64,000 nucleotides of DNA, taken from the NCBI GenBank assembly GCA_946800325.1, contig OX326959.1, positions 2,314,501-2,378,500 of the forward strand. Direction: 5' to 3'. The stretch is from Luzula sylvatica. Taxonomy: Eukaryota > Streptophyta > Magnoliopsida > Poales > Juncaceae. Of this stretch, positions 51,595 to 63,118 are shown piece by piece; position 1 is the first letter of the stretch; each line of letters begins with the position of its first letter. The notes under the pieces were generated by a model, which saw nothing but the letters and a program-made list of their open reading frames with translations, ran no database searches and was not told the DNA's origin. The translations under genes were made by a program, and so were the position numbers.

Positions 51595-53274
51595 GCGCAA
51601 ACTAATTTTCTTTTTTTTGAATAAAACCACAAACTAATTTTCTTTTTTGAAGAAAACAACAAACTAATTTTCTTTTTTCGAAGAAAACCACAAACTAATT
51701 TTCTTTTTTTGAAGAAAACCACAAACTAATTTTTCTTTTTTTGAAGAAAACCACAAACTAATTTTCTTTTTTTGAAGAAAACCACAAACTAATTTTTCTT
51801 TTTTTTTGAAGAAAACCACATACTAATTTTCAATTTTTGAAGAAAACCACAAACTAATTTTTCTTTTTTTATAGAAAACCACAAACAATTTTTCTTTTTT
51901 TGAATAAAACCACAAACAAATTTTTCTTTTTTTGAAGAAAACCACAAACCGATATTTCTTTTTTCGAAGAAAACCACAAACTAATTTTCTTTTTGTGAAG
52001 AAAACCACAAATTAATTTAATTTTTTTAAGAAAACCACAAACTAATTTTCTTTTTGTGAAGAAATCCACAATTTTAATTTTTTTGAAGAAAACCACAAAC
52101 TAATTTTCTTTTTTTGAAGAAAACCACAAACTAATTTTCTTTTTTTGAAGAAAACCACAAACTAATTTTCTTTTTTCAAGAAAACCACAAACTAATTTTT
52201 CTTTTTTTTGAAGAAAACCACAAACTAATTTCTTTGTTTGATGAAAACCACAAACTAATTTTCTTTTTTTGAAGAAAACCACAACCTAATTTTTCTTTTT
52301 TTGAAGAAAACCACAAACTAATTTTATTTTTTTGAAGGAAACCACAAACTAATTTTCTTTTTGTGAAGAAAACCACAAACTAATTTTCTTTTTGTGAAGA
52401 AAACCACAAACTAATTTTATTTTTTGAAGAAAACCACAAACTAATTTTCTTTTTGTGAAGAAAACCACATATTAATTTTCTTTTTTTGAAGAAAACCACA
52501 AACTAATTTTCTTTGTTTGAAGAAAACCACAAATTAATTTTTCTCTTTTTGAAGAAAAGCGCAAACTAATTTTCTTTTTTTTGAATAAAACCACAAAGTA
52601 ATTTTTTTTTTTGAAGAAAACAACAAACTAATTTTCTTTTTTCGAAGAAAACCACAAACTAATTTTCTTTTTTTGAAGAAAACCACAAACTAATTTTTCT
52701 TTTTTTGAAGAAAACCACAATCTAATTTTCTATTTTTGAAGAAAATCACAAAAACATTTTTCTTTTTTTGAAGAAAACCACAAACTAATTTTTCTCTTTT
52801 TTGAAGAAAACCAGTAACTAATTTTCAATTTTTGAAGAAACCCACAAACTAATATTTATTTTTTTGAAGAAAACTACAAACAAATATTTGTTTTTTTGAA
52901 GAAAACCAGAAACTAATTTTCTTTTTTTGAAGAAAACCACAAACTCATTTTTTTTTTGAAGAAAACCACAAACTCATTTTTTTTTTAGAAAAAGACCACA
53001 AACAAATTTTCTTTTTTTGAAGAAAACCACAAATTAATTTTTCTTTTTTTGAAGAAAACCACAACCGAATTTTCTTTTTTTGAAGAAAACCACAAACTAA
53101 TTTTCTTTTTGTGAAGAAAACCCCAAACTAATTTTATTTTTTGAAGAAAACCACAAACTAATTTTTTTTTGTGAAGAAAACCACAAATTAATTTTCTTTT
53201 TTTGAAGAAAACCACAAACTAATTTTCTTTGTTTGAAGAAAACCACAAAGTAATTTTTCTCTTTTTGAAGATAA
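51595..53274 (+). repeat. Contracted HOR unit, 1,680 bp
   Basis: GCGC marks at 51,595, 52,559 and 53,275 give 964 and 716 bp. The unit starts like a long unit, with CATACTAAT at 51,819. It loses about 890 bp and resumes at the GTGAAG monomers before the second GCGC. The CACAATTTTAATTTT monomer near 52,067 marks private sequence. Both the starting and the ending GCGC monomers carry AAGATAAGCGC. Confidence 0.87.
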
Positions 53275-56200
53275 GCGCAAACTAATTTTCTTTTTTTTGA
53301 ATAAAACCACAAACTAATTTTCTTTTTTGAAGAAAACAACAAACTAATTTTCTTTTTTCGAAGAAAACCACAAACTAATTTTCTTTTTTTGAAGAAAACC
53401 ACAAACTAATTTTTCTTTTTTTGAAGAAAACCACAAACTAATTTTCTTTTTTTGAAGAAAACCACAAACTAATTTTTCTTTTTTTTTGAAGAAAACCACA
53501 TACTAATTTTCAATTTTTGAAGAAAACCACAAACTAATTTTTCTTTTTTTATAGAAAACCACAAACAATTTTTCTTTTTTTGAATAAAACCACAAACAAA
53601 TTTTTCTTTTTTTGAAGAAAACCACAAACTGATATTTCTTTTTTCGAAGAAAACCACAAACTAATTTTCTTTTTGTGAAGAAAACCACAAATTAATTTAA
53701 TTTTTTTAAGAAAACCACAAACTAATTTTCTTTTTGTGAAGAAATCCACAATTTTATTTTTTTTGAAGAAAACCACAAACTAATTTTCTTTTTTTGAAGA
53801 AAACCACAAACTAATTTTCTTTTTTTGAAGAAAACCACAAACTAATTTTCTTTTTTCAAGAAAACCACAAACTAATTTTTCTTTTTTTTGAAGAAAACCA
53901 CAAACTAATTTCTTTGTTTGATGAAAACCACAAACTAATTTTCTTTTTTTGAAGAAAACCACAACCTAATTTTTCTTTTTTTGAAGAAAACCACAAACTA
54001 ATTTTATTTTTTTGAAGGAAACCACAAACTAATTTTCTTTTTGTGAAGAAGACCACAAACTAATTTTCAATTTTTGAAGAAAACCACAAACTAATTTTTC
54101 TTTTTTTGAAGAAAAACACAAACAGATTTTTCTTTTTTTTGGAGAAAACCAGAAACAAATTTTCTTTTTTTGAAGAAAACCACAAACTAATTTTTTTTTT
54201 AAGAAAACCATTAACTAATTTTTTTTTTGAAGAAAACCACAAACAAATTTTCTTTTTTTGAAGAAAACCACAAACTAATTTTCTTTTTTTGAAGAAAACC
54301 ACAATCTAATTTTCTTTTTTTGAAGAAAACAACAAACTAATTTTCTTTTTGTGAAGAAAATCACAAACTAATTTTCTTTTTTGAAGAAAACCACAAACTA
54401 ATTTTCTTTTTGTGAAGAAAACCACAAATTAATTTTCTTTTTTTGAAGAAAACCACAAACTAATTTTCATTGTTTGAAGAAAACCACAAAGTAATTTTTT
54501 TCTTTTTGAAGAAAACTACAAACTAATTTTCTTTTTTTTGAAGAAAACCACAAACTAATTTTCTTTTTTGAAGAAAACAACAAACTAATTTTCTTTTTTT
54601 GAAGAAAACAACAAACTAATTTTCTTTTTTTGAAGAAAACCACAAACTAATTTTTCTTCTTTTGAAGAAAACCAGAAACTAATTTTCTTTCTTTGAAGAA
54701 ATTCACAAAAACATATTTCTTTTTTTTAAGAAGACCACAAACTAATTTTTCATTTTTTTGAAGAAAACAACAAACTAATTTTTAATTTTTGAAGAAAACC
54801 AAACTAATTTTTCTTTTTTTGAAGAAAACCACAAACAAATTTTCCTTTTTTTGAAGAAAACCAGAAACTAATTTTCTAAAACCACAAACTAATTTTTCTT
54901 TTTTCGAAGAAAACCACAAACAAATTTTATTTTTTGAAGAAATCCACAAACTAGTTTTCTTTTTTTGAAGAAAACCAGAAACTAATTTTCTTTTTTTGAA
55001 GAAAACCACAAACTAATTTTTTTTTTGAAGAAAACCACAAACAAATTTTCTTTTTTTGAAGAAAACCACAAACTAATTTTTCTTTTTTTGAAGAAAACCA
55101 CAACCTAATTTTATTTTCTGGAAGAAAACCATAAACTAATTTTCTTTTTTTGAAGAAAACCACAAATTAATTTTCTTTTTGTGAAGAAAACCACAAACTA
55201 ATTTTATTTTTTGAAGAAAACCACAAACTAATTTTCTTTTTGTGAAGAAAACCACATATTAATTTTCTTTTTTTGAAGAAAACCACAAACTAATTTTTTT
55301 GTTTGAAGAAAACCACAAAGTAATTTTTCTCTTTTTGAAGAAAAGCGCAAACTAATTTTCTTTTTTTTGAATAAAACCACAAAGTAATTTTTTTTTTGAA
55401 GAAAACAACAAACTAATTTTCTTTTTTCGAAGAAAACCACAAATTAATTTTCTTTTTTTGAAGAAAACCACAAACTAATTTTTCTTTTTTTGAAGAAAAC
55501 CACAAACTAATTTTCTATTTTTGAAGAAAATCACAAAAACATTTTTCTTTTTTTGAAGAAAACCACAAACTAATTTTTCTCTTTTTTGAAGAAAACCAGT
55601 AACTAATTTTCAATTTTTGAAGAAACCCACAAACTAATATTTATTTTTTTGAAGAAAACTACAAACAAAAATTTGTTTTTTTGAAGAAAACCAGAAACTA
55701 ATTTTCTTTTTTTGAAGAAAACCACAAACTAATTTTTTTTTAAGAAAACCACAAACTCATTTTTTTTTTAGAAAAAGACCACAAACAAATTGTCTTTTTT
55801 TTAAGAAAACCACAAACTAATTTTTCTTTTTTTGAAGAAAACAACAACCGAATTTTCTTTTTTTGAAGAAAACCACAAACTAATTTTCTTTTTGTGAAGA
55901 AAACCCCAAACTAATTTTATTTTTAGAAGGAAACCACAAACTAATTTTTTTTTGTGAAGAAAACCACAAATTAATTTTCTTTTTTTGAAGAAAACCACAA
56001 ACTAATTTTCTTTGTTTTGAATAAAACCACAAAGTAATTTTTTTTTTGTGAAGAAAACCATAAACTAATTTTTCTATTTTTGAAGAAAATCACAAAAACA
56101 TTTTTCTTTTTTTGAAGAAAACCACAAACTAATTTTTCTCTTTTTTGAAGAAAACCAGTAACTAATTTTCAATTTTTGAAGAAACCCACAAACTAATATT

Positions 56201-59200
56201 TATTTTTTTGAAGAAAACTACAAACAAAAATTTGTTTTTTTGAAGAAAACCAGAAACTAATTTTTCTTTTTTTGAAAAAAACCACAAACTAATTTTTTTT
56301 TAAGAAAAACACAAACTCATTTTTTTTTGAGAAAAAGACCACAAACAAATTTTCTTTTTTTGTAGAAAACCACAAACTAATTTTTCTTTTTTTGAAGAAA
56401 ACCACAACCGAATTTTCTTTTTTTGAAGAAAACCACAAACTAATTTTCTTTTTGTGAAGAAAACCCCAAACTAATTTTATTTTTTGAAGAAAACCACAAA
56501 CTAATTTTTTTTTGTGAAGAAAACCACAAATTAATTTTCTTTTTTTGAAGAAAACCACAAACTAATTTTCTTTGTTTGAAGAAAACCACAAAGTAATTTT
56601 TCTCTTTTTGAAGAAAAGCGCAAACTAATTTTCTTTTTTTTTGAATAAAACCACAAACTAATTTTCTTTTTTGAAGAAAACAATAAACTAATTTTCTTTT
56701 TTCGAAGAAAACCACAAACTAATTTTCTTTTTTTGAAAAAAACCACAAACTAATTTTTCTTTTTTTGAAGAAAACCACAAACTAATTTTCTTTTTTTGAA
56801 GAAAACCACAAACTAATTTTTCTTTTTTTTTGAAGAAAACCACATACTAATTTTCAATTTTTGAAGAAAACCACAAACTAATTTTTCTTTTTTTGAAGAA
56901 AACCACAAACAAATTTTCTTTTTTTGTAGAAAACCACAAACTAATTTTTCTTTTTTTGAAGAAAACCACAACCGAATTTTCTTTTTTTGAAGAAAACCAC
57001 AAACTAATTTTCTTTTTGTGAAGAAAACCCCAAACTAATTTTATTTTTTGAAGAAAACCACAAACTAATTTTTTTTTGTGAAGAAAACCACAAATTAATT
57101 TTCTTTTTTTGAAGAAAACCACAAACTAATTTTCTTTGTTTGAAGAAAACCACAAAGTAATTTTTCTCTTTTTGAAGATAAGCGCAAACTAATTTTCTTT
57201 TTTTTGAATAAAACCACAAACTAATTTTCTTTTTTGAAGAAAACAACAAACTAATTTTCTTTTTTCGAAGAAAACCACAAACTAATTTTCTTTTTTTGAA
57301 GAAAACCACAAACTAATTTTTCTTTTTTTGAAGAAAACCACAAACTAATTTTCTTTTTTTGAAGAAAACCACAAACTAATTTTTCTTTTTTTTTGAAGAA
57401 AACCACAAACTAATTTTCTTTTTGTGAAGAAAACCACATATTAATTTTCTTTTTTTGAAGAAAACCACAAACTAATTTTCTTTGTTTGAAGAAAACCACA
57501 AAGTAATTTTTCTCTTTTTGAAGAAAACCACAAATTAATTTTCTTTTTTTGAAGAAAACCACAAACTAATTTTCTTTGTTTGAAGAAAACCACAAAGTAA
57601 TTTTTCTCTTTTTGAAGAAAAGCGCAAACTAATTTTCTTTTTTTTGAATAAAACCACAAACTAATTTTCTTTTTTGAAGAAAACAACAAACTAATTTTCT
57701 TTTTTCGAAGAAAACCACAAACTAATTTTCTTTTTTTGAAAAAAACCACAAACTAATTTTTCTTTTTTTGAAGAAAACCACAAACTAATTTTCTTTTTTT
57801 GAAGAAAACCACAAACTAATTTTTCTTTTTTTTTGAAGAAAACCACATACTAATTTTCAATTTTTGAAGAAAACCACAAACTAATTTTTCATTTTTTATA
57901 GAAAACCACAAACAATTTTTCTTTTTTTGAATAAAACCACAAACAAATTTTCTTTTTTTGAAGAAAACCACAAACTGATATTTCTTTTTTCGAAGAAAAC
58001 CACAAACTAATTTTAGTTTTTGAAGAAAACCACAAACTAATTTTCTTTTTGTGAAGAAACCCACAAATTAATTTTCTTTTTTTGAAGAAAACCACAAACT
58101 AATTTTATTTTTTGACGAAAAGAACAACCTAATTTTCTTTTTTAGAAGAAAACCACAAACTAATTTTCTTTTTTTTTAAGAAATCCACAAACTAATTTTC
58201 TTTTTGTGAAGAAAACCACAAATTAATTTTATTTTTTGAAGAAAACCACAAACTAATTTTCTTTTTTTTTAAGAAATCCACAAACTAATTTTCTTTTTGT
58301 GAAGAAAACCACAAATTAATTTTATTTTTTGAAGAAAACCACAAACTAATTTTCTTTTTGTGAAGAAAACCACAAATTTTATTTTTTTTTGAAGAAAACC
58401 ACAAACTAATTTTCTTTTTTTGAAGAAAACCACAAAGTAATTTTTCTTTTTTTGAAGAAAACCACAAACTAATTTTCTTTTTTTGAAGAAAACCCCAAAC
58501 TAATTTTCTTTTTTTGAAGAAAACCACAAACTAATTTTTCTTTTTTTGAAGAAAACCAGAAACTAATTTTCTTTCTTTGAAGAAATTCACAAAAACATAT
58601 TTCTTTTTTTTAAGTAGACCACAAACTAATTTTTCATTTTTTTGAAGAAAACAACAAACTAATTTTTAATTTTTGAAGAAAACCAAACTAATTTTTCTTT
58701 TTTTGAAGAAAACCACAAACAAATTTTTCTTTTTTTGAAGAAAACCAGAAACTAATTTTCTAAAACCACAAACTAATTTTTCTTTTTTCGAAGAAAACCA
58801 CAAACTAATTTTATTTTTTGAAGAAAACCACAAACATATTTTCTTTTTGTGAAGAAAACCACAAATTAATTTTTTTTTTGAAGAAAACCACAAACTAATT
58901 TTCTTTTTGTGAAGAAAACCACCAATTAATTTTCTTTTTTTGAAGAAAACTACAAACTAATTTTCTTTTTTTGTAGAAAACCACGAAGTAATTTTTCATT
59001 TTTTTGAAGAAAACAACAAACTAATTTTTAATTTTTGAAGAAAACCAAACTAATTTTTCTTTTTTTGAAGAAAACCACAAACAAATATTTCTTTTTTTGA
59101 AGAAAACCAGAAACTAATTTTCTAAAACCACAAACTAATTGTTCTTTTTTCGAAGAAAACCACAAACTAATTTTATTTTTTGAAGAAAACCACAAACTAA

Positions 59201-60545
59201 TTTTCTTTTTGTGAAGAAAACCACAAATTAATTTTTTTTTTGAAGAAAACCACAAACTAATTTTCTTTTTGTGAAGAAAACCACCAATTAATTTTCTTTT
59301 TTTGAAGAAAACCACAAACAAATTTTCCTTTTTTTGAAGAAAACCAGAAACTAATTTTCTAAAACCACAAACTAATTTTTCTTTTTTCGAAGAAAACCAC
59401 AAACTAATTTTATTTTTTGAAGAAATCCACAAACTAGTTTTCTTTTTTTGAAGAAAACCAGAAACTAATTTTCTTTTTTTGAAGAAAACCACAAACTAAT
59501 TTTTTTTTTGAAGAAAACCACAAACAAATTTTCTTTTTTTGAAGAAAAACCACAAACTAATTTTTCTTTTTTTGAAGAAAACCACAACCTAATTTTATTT
59601 TCTGGAAGAAAACCATCAACTAATTTTCTTTTTTTGAAGAAAACCACAAACTAATTTTCTTTTTGTGAAGAAAACCACAAACTAATTTTATTTTTTGAAG
59701 AAAACCACAAACTAATTTTCTTTTTGTGAAGAAAACCACATATTAATTTTCTTTTTTTGAAGAAAACCACAAACTAATTTTCTTTGTTTGAAGAAAACCA
59801 CAAAGTAATTTTTCTCTTTTTGAAGAAAAGCGCAAACTAATTTTCTTTTTTTTGAATAAAACCACAAAGTAATTTTCTTTTTTGAAGAAAACAACAAACT
59901 AATTTTCTTTTTTTGAAGAAAACCACAAACTAATTTTCTTTTTTTGAAGAAAACCACAAACTAATTTTTCTTTTTTTGAAGAAAACCACAAACTAATTTT
60001 CTATTTTTGAAGAAAATCACAAAAACATTTTTCTTTTTTTGAAGAAAACCACAAACTAATTTTTCTCTTTTTTGAAGAAAACCAGTAACTAATTTTCAAT
60101 TTTTGAAGAAACCCACAAACTAATATTTATTTTTTTGAAGAAAATTACAAACAAAAATTTGTTTTTTTGAAGAAAACCAGAAACTAATTTTCTTTTTTTG
60201 AAGAAAACCACAAACTAATTTTTTTTTTGAAGAAAACCACAAACTCATTTTGTTTTTAGAAAAAGACCACAAACAAATTTTCTTTTTTTGAAGAAAACCA
60301 CAAACTAATTTTTCTTTTTTTGAAGAAAACCACAACCGAATTTTCTTTTTTTGAAGAAAACCACAAACTAATTTTCTTTTTGTGAAGAAAACCACAAACT
60401 AATTTTATTTTTTGAAGAAAACCACAAACTAATTTTTTTTTGTGAAGAAAACCACAAATTAATTTTCAATTTTTGAAGAAAACCACAAACTAATTTTCTT
60501 TGTTTGAAGAAAACCACAAAGTAATTTTTCTCTTTTTGAAGAAAA
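53275..60545 (+). repeat. Rearranged HOR stretch
   Basis: GCGC marks at 53,275, 55,345, 56,618, 57,182, 57,622, 59,830 and 60,546 give irregular gaps of 2,070, 1,273, 564, 440, 2,208 and 716 bp. Known modules appear in truncated or doubled form. There is a monomer fusion near 56,011-56,022. TTTGTTTGAAG monomers are duplicated 96 bp apart near 57,481 and 57,577. Three copies of the 21-bp monomer run end close together (58,766, 59,128 and 59,365). I read this as a zone of repeated unequal exchange. Confidence 0.82.
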
Positions 60546-63118
60546 GCGCAAACTAATTTTCTTTTTTTTGAATAAAACCACAAACTAATTTTCTTTTTTG
60601 AAGAAAACAACAAACTAATTTTTCTTTTTTCGAAGAAAACCACAAACTAATTTTCTTTTTTTGAAGAAAACCACAAACTAATTTTTCTTTTTTTGAAGAA
60701 AACCACAAACTAATTTTCTTTTTTTGAAGAAAACCACAAACTAATTTTTCTTTTTTTTTGAAGAAAACCACATACTAATTTTCAATTTTTGAAGAAAACC
60801 ACAAACTAATTTTTCTTTTTTTATAGAAAACCACAAACAATTTTTCTTTTTTTGAATAAAACCACAAACAAATTTTCTTTTTTTGAAGAAAACCACAAAC
60901 TGATATTTCTTTTTTCGCAGAAAACCACAAACTAATTTTAGTTTTTGAAGAAAACCACAAACTAATTTTCTTTTTGTGAAGAAACCCACAAATTAATTTT
61001 CTTTTTTTTAAGAAAACCACAAACTAATTTTATTTTTTGACGAAAAGCACAACCTAATTTTCTTTTTTTGAAGAAAACCACAAACTAATTTTCTTTTTTT
61101 TTAAGAAATCCACAAACTAATTTTCTTTTTGTGAAGAAAACCACAAATTAATTTTATTTTTTGAAGAAAACCACAAACTAATTTTCTTTTTGTGAAGAAA
61201 ACCACAAATTTTTTTTTTTTTTGAAGAAAACCACAAACTAATTTTCTTTTTTTGAAGAAAACCACAAAGTAATTTTTCTTTTTTTGAAGAAAACCACAAA
61301 CTAATTTTCTTTTTTTGAAGAAAACCCCAAACTAATTTTCTTTTTTTGAAGAAAACCACAAACTAATTTTTCTATTTTTGAAGAAAACCAGAAACTAATT
61401 TTCTTTCTTTGAAGAAATTCACAAAAACATATTTCTTTTTTTTAAGAAGACCACAAACTAATTTTTCATTTTTTTGAAGAAAACAACAAACTAATTTTTA
61501 ATTTTTGAAGAAAACCAAACTAATTTTTCTTTTTTTGAAGAAAACCACAAACAAATTTTTCTTTTTTTGAAGAAAACCAGAAACTAATTTTCTAAAACCA
61601 CAAACTAATTTTTCTTTTTTCGAAGAAAACCACAAACTAATTTTATTTTTTGAAGAAAACCACAAACTAATTTTCTTTTTGTGAAGAAAACCATAAATTA
61701 ATTTTTTTTTTTGAAGAAAACCACAAACTAATTTTCTTTTTGTGAAGAAAACCACCAATTAATTTTCTTTTTTTGAAGAAAACTACAAACTAATTTTCTT
61801 TTTTTGTAGAAAACCACGAAGTAATTTTTTCTTTTTTTGAAGAAAACCACAAACTAATTTTCTTTTTTTTGAAGAAAACTACAAACTAATTTTCTTTTTT
61901 GAAGAAAACCACAAACTAATTTTCTTTTTTTGAAGAAAACCACAAACTAATTTTCTTTTTTCAAGAAAACCACAAACTAATTTTTCTTTTTTTGAAGAAA
62001 TCCACAAACTAGTTTTCTTTTTTTGAAGAAAACCAGAAACTAATTTTCTTTTTTTGAAGAAAACCACAAACTAATTTTTTTTTTGAAGAAAACCACAAAC
62101 AAATTTTCTTTTTTTGAAGAAAACCACAAACTAATTTTTCTTTTTTTGAAGAAAACCACAACCTAATTTTATTTTCTGGAAGAAAACCATAAACTAATTT
62201 TCTTTTTTTGAAGAAAACCACAAACTAATTTTCTTTTTGTGAAGAAAACCACAAACTAATTTTATTTTTTGAAGAAAACCACAAACTAATTTTCTTTTTG
62301 TGAAGAAAACCACATATTAATTTTCTTTTTTTGAAGAAAACCACAAACTAATTTTCTTTGTTTGAAGAAAACCACAAAGTAATTTTTCTCTTTTTGAAGA
62401 AAAGCGCAAACTAATTTTCTTTTTTTTGAATAAAACCACAAAGTAATTTTCTTTTTTGAAGAAAACAACAAACTAATTTTCTTTTTTCGAAGAAAACCAC
62501 AAACTAATTTTCTTTTTTTGAAGAAAACCACAAACTAATTTTTCTTTTTTTGAAGAAAACCACAAACTAATTTTCTATTTTTGAAGAAAATCACAAAAAC
62601 ATTTTTCTTTTTTTGAAGAAAACCACAAACTAATTTTTCTCTTTTTTGAAGAAAACCAGTAACTAATTTTCAATTTTTGAAGAAACCCACAAACTAATAT
62701 TTATTTTTTTGAAGAAAACTACAAACAAAAATTTGTTTTTTTGAAGAAAACCAGAAACTAATTTTCTTTTTTTGAAGAAAACCACAAACTAATTTTTTTT
62801 TAAGAAAACCACAAACTCATTTTTTTTTTAGAAAAAGACCACAAACAAATTTTCTTTTTTTGAAGAAAACCACAAACTAATTTTTCTTTTTTTGAAGAAA
62901 ACCACAACCGAATTTTCTTTTTTTGAAGAAAACCACAAACTAATTTTCTTTTTGTGAAGAAAACCCCAAACTAATTTTATTTTTTGATGAAAACCACAAA
63001 CTAATTTTTTTTTGTGAAGAAAACCACAAATTAATTTTTCTTTTTTTGAAGAAAACCACAAACTAATTTTCTTTGTTTGAAGAAAACCACAAAGTAATTT
63101 TTCTCTTTTTGAAGAAAA
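60546..63118 (+). repeat. Long HOR unit, 2,573 bp
   Basis: GCGC marks at 60,546, 62,404 and 63,119 give 1,858 and 715 bp. This is a complete long unit with CATACTAAT at 60,771 and the 21-bp monomer at 61,577-61,597. The small length excess over 2,570 bp matches extra T residues, for example in a TTTTTTCTTTTTTTG tract near 61,826. Confidence 0.9.
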
